Notes under the pieces: generated by a model
What the model was told of the DNA's origin: nothing
Database searches by the model: none
Seen by the model: the letters and a program-made list of their open reading frames with translations, nothing else
Shown: positions 17,130-22,350 of the stretch, piece after piece
How the letters are laid out: each line of letters begins with the position of its first letter
Numbering within the stretch: position 1 is the first letter of the stretch
Made by a program: the position numbers and the translations under genes
DNA from: Mnemiopsis leidyi
Taxonomy: Eukaryota; Ctenophora; Tentaculata; Lobata; Bolinopsidae
Assembly (NCBI GenBank): GCA_000226015.1
Contig: JH156331.1
Span: 57,653 to 80,002 of the forward strand
DNA length: 22,350 nucleotides
Direction: 5' to 3'

Positions 17130-20100
17130 GGTTGGCGCAGCTTCAAATATCGTGAATTCCTTCTGAAGGTTTTCGTCTAACTCAAGGATAGCCGCAACGT
17201 TGCCGCACCTACATAGTAGAATGTCTTGTTAAACACTACAACAAATTAATAATAGTTGCCAAGCACAGGTGAATATAATCACAAGATACGATTGATGAAT
17301 TGGATTTCTATTTCCCAGAAGGCAATCAGACGAAACAAGATAGGTGGTGAAACCCCAAAATGTTAGTAATAAACTTCAGTCAAGGTACAATTGATGTTCT
17401 ATTTTTTAGATTTAACTTATAATGACCGAGTAATAATGATTGATAAGCGATGTTACAGTATCAAACATTTAAAGATAGTCTGAAATTCGAAACCACAGCA
17501 CATTTGCCTGCTTATTATCAGCATGATATTCAATAAAACCTTTTATAAGTTTTGTCTGACAAAAAATATATTGTCAAAGATTTTAAAACTTTATCCGCGC
17601 TCTGATGATCAAAAACATGAGCTTGAATAAAAGCTTGAAAACAACTTCTATTGGAGTATTTTAGTTGTTCGTGCCCTCTAAACCAACAAAAAACGAGACA
17701 AAACACGTGACTATACCTATAGCAGTAGTTAGGAGCTGACCACACAGTTAGGACCATGTTGTTGAAGTGCCACTTAAAGCCCTCCATGACGAGCTGATGA
17801 GCTCTACAGATCATGTCCACATTGTTCGTCTCGTTAAACTGTTGTACTACGTCCACACCAAACAGGTAGCCGGCACCACGAGGTGACAGACCCCAACCCT
17901 CAATATCTGGAATGTCATAGTCAGGTGATCTGTAGTATTTAGTGATATAATGTAGTCAGGTGATCTGTAGTATTCAGTGATATAATGTAGTCAGGTGATC
18001 TCCTAGTAGTATTTAATGATATAATGTAGTCAGGTGATCTCCTGTAGTATTTAGTGATATAATGTAGTCAGGTGTTCTGTAGTATTTAGTTATATAATGT
18101 AGTCAGGTGATCTCCTGTAGTATTTAGTGATATATATTATAGTCAGGTTGTTGAGGGCACGGTTATAAAATCAAGGTAGGGGTTACATTTTAAACATGAA
18201 ATAACCGGGCTTATTAAACAATAAAATTCACAGCTGTAGATTGCAACTTTTTTTGTATATTTTCACTTTTCAGTGGTGTATAGATAGACTTCAAACGTCA
18301 CAGTTTTATCAAGAGCGTTAATCCTTAAATGGTAACATCACAAATTTAAAACTTTTTCTATTTCTATTGATACAATTCTCACCTGACGCCGTGTTGCAGC
18401 TGTTTATATGACATAATGACCAATAGGTCAGCTTCGAGAGCCAGTGCACAGTCGTAATTGTCAACAAAGTTAGAAGTATAAAGCAATAGCTATTGGCTGT
18501 CAATTTGGCTGCCAGCATGCAGAGAGATAACTATATGAATTATAAATGAATCCACGACACATTTCTCTTCTTATAACTTTTGACTTTTTAGAATTTATAA
18601 ACTAGAGCTTAGACAAGACATGCTGAAGCCTGTTTCTTTTAGCGGTGCAAGCCATCTTCTAGTGTGATATTTACACTGCCCAAGGAAAATTTTTCGTTTC
18701 CCGCCAAAATTCAAAATTTTTAATTTCTGTTTTGAGACAAAATAGAGCTTACCACATGCATGTCAGTAATGAAACAAAACAACAACGAAACAAACAAAAC
18801 TCAATCGACCAGAACACAAAACACGTAAACGCTCCACCTTCAGGGTCGGACCAGAGGAGATCACACATAGGACCATCGTGAGGGACCTCCTGTTTTCTGT
18901 TGATCACACGGATCTGGTCGATTGTCTGGACAGAGGGGGACAGACCGCCGTGCACACAGAATATCTTGTTGTCTATCATCGCAGAGAGGGACAAGTAGTC
19001 AAACACCTGCCCGGAGGGAGGTGATTGTGTGATTATTTGAAGTATTTTGGTGGGGTTTTTAGCGAATCAATATAACTATTTCTTGGGAATGGTTAAATCA
19101 GTGTACAATTCACAGTATAAGAAGAGTATAAGTCTTGAAAAATCTTCACCAATCCCTTTCATATTTAAACAACTAACATGTCATAATAAATCATTGAACA
19201 ACAAACACATCAATCATCATATCTTACTAACATGTCATGATAGATGATTGAACTACAATTGATCAAACAGTTATAAACAATGAGATGATGACACCCACCT
19301 CAGTGCAATAATACCAGACGTTGATACTGCCGTACTTTCTGAGACACTCGTCATAAAAACCGTACACCTGAGTTATTTGTCTGCTCTCGTGGTTTCCTCT
19401 GATCAATGTGATTCTATCTGGATATCGCACCTGAACGTAACGAGATATTAGATCACAAAACTCGTCTACACGTTATCTCACCTCACGTGACACAAGCATC
19501 ACAGGACGCAGTATGTATATCTCGACAGGCTTTTACAGTTATACTGAAGGGGCCGCTGGAATATTCTATAGATTCTGTAGATCTTTTAACGTAGACCCTT
19601 CTTATTTAACCCTCAATTACGGTTTTCCGGTCATTCGGCTGTTGACCATTTGGTCTAAGTTCGGATGTCATGGTCTAATGGTGAAAATGTTGACCAAGGA
19701 AATGGCAAAACTTCAAATTTTACATGGTCATTGCAAAATTCTTTGATCTTGGTATGGTACTTGTAATCACGATCGCATTTAGTCCACCACAAAGAGCTGA
19801 ACTAAAAATCCAGGTCCATATCGGACTATAACATATCTTGTATTTAAGGCTGCTAGCGTTCGATGTACTGCCTACTTCTAGATTCAATCAATGACGAAAA
19901 TATCGCTGGTCGCTGGCCAGCATGTGTAATTCTACACCAGTGGGTGGACCTACGTCACATGTCAGAAAGGGATGTCTGCTGGGGTAGTGTGTAGCGAGTG
20001 TGTAACGAGTGTGTAGCGAGTTTGTAGCGAGTTTGTAACGAGTGTGTAGCGAGTGTGTAACAAGTGTGTAACGAGTGTGTAACGAGTGTGTAACGAGTGT

Positions 20101-20841
20101 GTAGCGAGTGTGTAGCGAGTGTGTAACGAGTGTGTAACGAGTGTGTAGCGAGTGTGTAGCGAGTGTGTAACGAGTGTGTAACGAGTGTGTAACGAGTATG
20201 TAACGAGTGTGTAGCGAGTGTGCAGCGAGTTTGTAGCGTAGCGAGTGTGTAACGAGTGTGTAACGAGTGTGTAATGAGTGTGTAGCGAGTGTGTAGCGAG
20301 TGTGTAACGAGTGTGTAACGAGTGTGTAACGAGTGTGTAGCGAGTGTGTAGCGAGTGTGTAACGAGTGTGTAGCGAGTGTGTAACGAGTGTGTAGCGAGT
20401 GTGTAACGAGTGTGTAGCGAGTGTGTAGCGAGTGTGTAATGAGTGTGTCCCCCACAACAATTATCTGGGTGAATAAGAAGAATGGAATTTTAAACAGTAT
20501 AATAAATACTAGCAGCTAGCTATTTTCTTCATTACACGCATAGTGAAGATAATATAAAAATTTCGTATCTGAGTATCTGATAGACCAACGAACTGATTCT
20601 GAAAGTGTAATATAAAAATATTGACCAGAAGTGAAGTTATGAGTAATTTTCATTTCCATGTAAGGAGGCATGTAAATTTTAAAACTACCCTGTATATGAT
20701 GCAAGAAATTTACGTCACCAATACACACCCAACACAAACCTTAAGTGCAAGAAGGAGGAGGAAAGTTTCAACGCTGTAAAAACCGCGATCTACGAAGTCT
20801 CCCATGAAGAGGTAGTTAGTGCTGGGTACATCTCCTCCAAC
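17130..20841 (-). CDS. PPP4C: PPP4C, protein phosphatase 4 catalytic subunit, partial (five exons visible)
   Basis: Exons in transcription order are 20841-20740, 19430-19299, 19006-18838, 17906-17717 and 17208-17130, with AG acceptors and GT donors and consistent phases (0, 0, 1, 2). They encode about 224 residues matching human PPP4C from about residue 68 to 291. Signature motifs are [66 protein letters not shown] and SAPNYCYR. These include metal ligands and phosphate-binding residues of PPP-family Ser/Thr phosphatases, and [18 protein letters not shown] and FDYLSLSA favour PP4 over PP2A or PP6. The enzyme works in nucleus and cytosol with R2/R3 subunits on DNA-damage and centrosome substrates. 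The N-terminal part with GDIHG was not found and probably lies right of the window. The conserved RGIPxKK...DYFL tail was not found; the last visible exon ends FEAAPT before GTAAGT. Introns are 1309, 292, 931 and 508 bp and contain several repeats. Confidence 0.93.
17920..18149. repeat. 35-40 bp tandem array abutting a PPP4C splice acceptor
   Basis: Six units plus a partial seventh start GTCAGGTGATCT and end TGATATAATGTA. Lengths are 35, 35, 39, 38, 35 and 40 bp; the longer ones carry a CCT or CCTAG insertion. The array begins 13 bp upstream of the acceptor of the fourth visible PPP4C exon. On the minus strand each unit contains CCTGAC, a good match to the branch-point consensus, so the intron end carries about seven candidate branch points. 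Confidence 0.92.
18150..18837. other. PPP4C intron, remainder; nothing recognised
   Basis: AT-rich intron sequence between the third and fourth visible exons. No nested gene, RNA or repeat could be supported. A minus-strand open frame at 18318-18518 has no family features. Confidence 0.5.
19526..19641 (-). mobile_element. fragment of the second SINE family
   Basis: The reverse complement matches 12884-12988 of the plus-strand SINE: AGCCGAATGACCGG, ATTGAGGGTTAAAT, GTTAAAAGATCT and CAGTATAACTGTAAAAGCCT are shared. There are scattered substitutions and an insertion of about 10 bp. The tRNA-like head and the A-rich tail are absent, so it is a truncated, older copy in a PPP4C intron. Confidence 0.85.
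19987..20448. repeat. 11-bp satellite, about 42 copies, in a PPP4C intron
   Basis: The unit GTGTGTARCGA alternates between GTGTGTAACGA and GTGTGTAGCGA forms over 462 bp. A few units are GTTTGTAGCGA or carry ATG, and one irregular step occurs near 20235. The array lies between the first two visible PPP4C exons. Since 33 bp equals three units, both strands stay open; the Thr/His/Leu-rich reading frames on the minus strand (166 and 190 codons) are artefacts. Confidence 0.95.
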
Positions 20842-20901
20842 CTGGAAATGTACAAAGTTACAGCCACATACATGTATATACATGTGACATCTGATACATG
20901 T

Positions 20902-21178
20902 GGTTTCAAGTGGGGAGGGGGCCTTTTTCAGGTCCTCATTTCGAGCAAGCTCGACTCCCAGAGGTGTGCACTGAATGTTAACGGGTGTGTTATGTTGTGG
21001 GTGGGCCGAAGGATCAACCAAGCTACATGATGTGTACGGAGCAGATATTTGAACGGACACGATTTCCACTGATAGTCAATTCAGAAAATTCATGGGCCGG
21101 CACCGTGCCGAGTCGGGTATGATCCGATAACCTCTGCATTGTCTAGATGAGTGCTCTACCAATTGAGCTACCGGCCCT
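20902..21178 (-). mobile_element. full-length tRNA-headed SINE with 15-bp target duplication
   Basis: The 277-bp insertion is flanked by identical ACATCTGATACATGT at 20887-20901 and 21179-21193. Read on the minus strand it starts with a tRNA-like head, passes through a unique linker and ends with the block shared with 8642-8771 (GGGAGTCGAGCTTGCTCGA, GGACCTGAAAAAGG, CCCCACTTGAAACC). There is no poly-A tail; the 3' end is CTTGAAACC, so mobilisation probably depends on a LINE recognising that end. It sits in a PPP4C intron, about 60 bp upstream of the first visible exon and in the same orientation as the gene. Confidence 0.9.
21105..21177 (-). pseudogene. tRNA-like head of the SINE
   Basis: 73 nt read GGGCCGG-TA-GCTC...GAGC on the minus strand, with an excellent A box (TAGCTCAATTGG) and a perfect D stem. 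The anticodon stem CTCAT/ATGAG needs one inserted C to be skipped, and four of five T-stem pairs form. The T loop is ATCATAC rather than TTCRANN, so the B box is weak. The CCGGCCC that pairs perfectly with the 5' acceptor strand lies 11 nt further on (21094-21100). Anticodon-loop bases CTAGACA do not allow a trustworthy assignment. It is part of the SINE, not a functional tRNA gene. Confidence 0.7.
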
Positions 21179-21193
21179 ACATCTGATACATGT

Positions 21194-22206
21194 CATTCAT
21201 GTTTGTATATAGAAACATTTAAATGTCTGTAAAAACAGACTCAAAATCCAACGTCATGTTGCTAACGACTCCAAGCAAAGGCTCGACAACAGGAGCTCTG
21301 GCCTACTTTCATGCCTAGAGCGATAACAACGCCAATATCAAGAAGTGAAGCATACGGGGCTCACTCTCCGTCAATATAACCAAGAAGGGATCCTACCCAG
21401 CCTCAGCTGACAAGGACACTTATAGTATGAGGTGTGTTACACCTAGCAACCAGCTTAATGTGATGACGTAATTAGCAACACGTGATATGTCATATCAGAT
21501 CTGCCGTATTATACAGGATGATTCAGCAAGGACGTTACCACTTTAAATTATTACCAAAAAAAGTTGAAACTTGAAGGAGAGCATAAAGAGGGCATGTGGG
21601 AAGATCACAAAGGATGTAATTCTTACGGCAAACTGCAGCTGAACATTATAATGCCCGAATGCAATATGTGATATCCAAATAAGGGGCTTGGTTTGAATTA
21701 TGAATTTATAAATATCTTGATGCGCTTAGTCAATAAAGACACCGTGGTTGATATAAAACGAAATTTAAAGTATCCAGGAACACGAATGGTCAGTGGGAAT
21801 TGGGTCCCACTTACATCATTTTAACACTGTGCCCCTCGGCCCTCAGTAACCCATCCTGTCACTCAAATTATTTATTTAATATTAGTTGTTGAAAGTATTG
21901 ATGTTATTTGTGTAAAATTTTAGAATGTTTTAAATATTATGTATTGAAAAAAAACAACGATTTATTTCATTTTGTATCAAAATACAGCTTCATCCCCCTG
22001 TAAGCCTATTCAAGACGAAGATACACCAGATCGCCATTTGAAAACTATCATGGGGAGCTAGCCGAAAGAAATCCAGGGGCCTGCACTGTGCAGCATAGTT
22101 GGTGCACACATTGCGTCAGTACACATTACTACAGGTATTTCATCATGATCATGTGACTGACATCCAACTAATTAGTGCCGGTACATGACTGCCAGACAAG
22201 TTCATA
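21194..22206. other. no exon or other feature recognised
   Basis: I searched the minus strand for the missing N-terminal PPP4C exons (GDIHGQFYDL) and did not see them. The stretch probably belongs to an upstream PPP4C intron. No other coding or RNA feature could be supported. Confidence 0.5.
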
Positions 22207-22350
22207 GGAAACACAACAGTACAGCTGAGTGTTTCACAACATATTTTAGATAGTTGAAACACAACAGTACAACTGTGTGTTTCACAACATATTTTAGATA
22301 GTTGAAACACAACAGTACAACTGTGTATTTCACAACATTCTTTAGATAGT
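22207..22350. repeat. 48-bp tandem repeat with an internal hairpin, three copies to the window edge
   Basis: Units at 22207-22254, 22255-22302 and 22303-22350 differ at a few positions. In the middle unit GAAACACAACAGT and ACTGTGTGTTTC are near-perfect inverted arms around ACA, so each unit can form a long hairpin. The array continues beyond the window. Confidence 0.93.

Noticed and set aside
17920..18149. CRISPR-like array
   Set aside because: Units are contiguous tandem copies without unique spacers, in an animal intron.
19888..20460. Thr/His/Leu-rich open frames of 166 and 190 codons on the minus strand
   Set aside because: They are by-products of the 11-bp satellite in a PPP4C intron.
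21094..21177. Functional tRNA gene
   Set aside because: The T loop and B box are degenerate, the acceptor strands are separated by an extra 11 nt, and it forms the head of a SINE with a target duplication.

Overview
This is animal nuclear DNA. It shows spliced genes with GT-AG introns, metazoan protein families (PPP4C, ZGPAT, MYBBP1A, TMEM50, SMYD4-like), tRNA-derived SINEs, MITE-like elements and several satellite arrays. Five consecutive minus-strand genes have uninterrupted coding regions, including a 1038-codon MYBBP1A, and each has an AG 2-5 nt before its ATG. That pattern fits spliced-leader trans-splicing or a very 3' 5'UTR intron. Together with the compact single-exon genes it suggests an early-branching invertebrate such as a ctenophore or hydrozoan. 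This placement is inference, not proof.

Layout. 1-2127: 3' part of a plus-strand four-exon gene of unknown identity whose last exon encodes a C-terminal membrane anchor; an 18-bp minisatellite and a duplicated splice-donor segment lie at its start. 2128-3019: no gene seen. 3020-12250: a run of five minus-strand single-exon genes. In transcription order they are MYBBP1A (nucleolar rRNA factor), ZGPAT (CCCH/G-patch repressor), TMEM50 (four-pass membrane protein), a solo retrotransposon ORF1-like protein and a SMYD4-like SET protein, with gaps of 622, 559, 603 and 532 bp. 12251-17129: a gene-poor stretch made largely of mobile and repetitive DNA: a tRNA-headed SINE, a pogo/Tigger-like MITE, a 91-bp higher-order GCCCCA repeat, two related foldback elements, a CpG/GCGCGC-rich patch and a cluster of GTAC-rich palindromes. 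17130-20841 and beyond: a minus-strand PPP4C (protein phosphatase 4 catalytic subunit) in at least five visible exons. Its N-terminal exons lie outside the window or were not recognised, and the usual C-terminal tail was not found. Its introns hold a branch-point-containing tandem array, an 11-bp satellite and two SINE copies. 21194-22350: no gene, ending in a 48-bp hairpin-bearing tandem repeat.

The strongest unexpected observation is one SINE family caught in two states. A full-length tRNA-headed copy (20902-21178, minus) has a perfect 15-bp target-site duplication. A 5'-truncated copy (8642-8771) with an inverted 5' segment has a perfect 14-bp duplication, which is the signature of twin priming by LINE machinery. 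The genes show no common pathway; what they share is architecture and strand.
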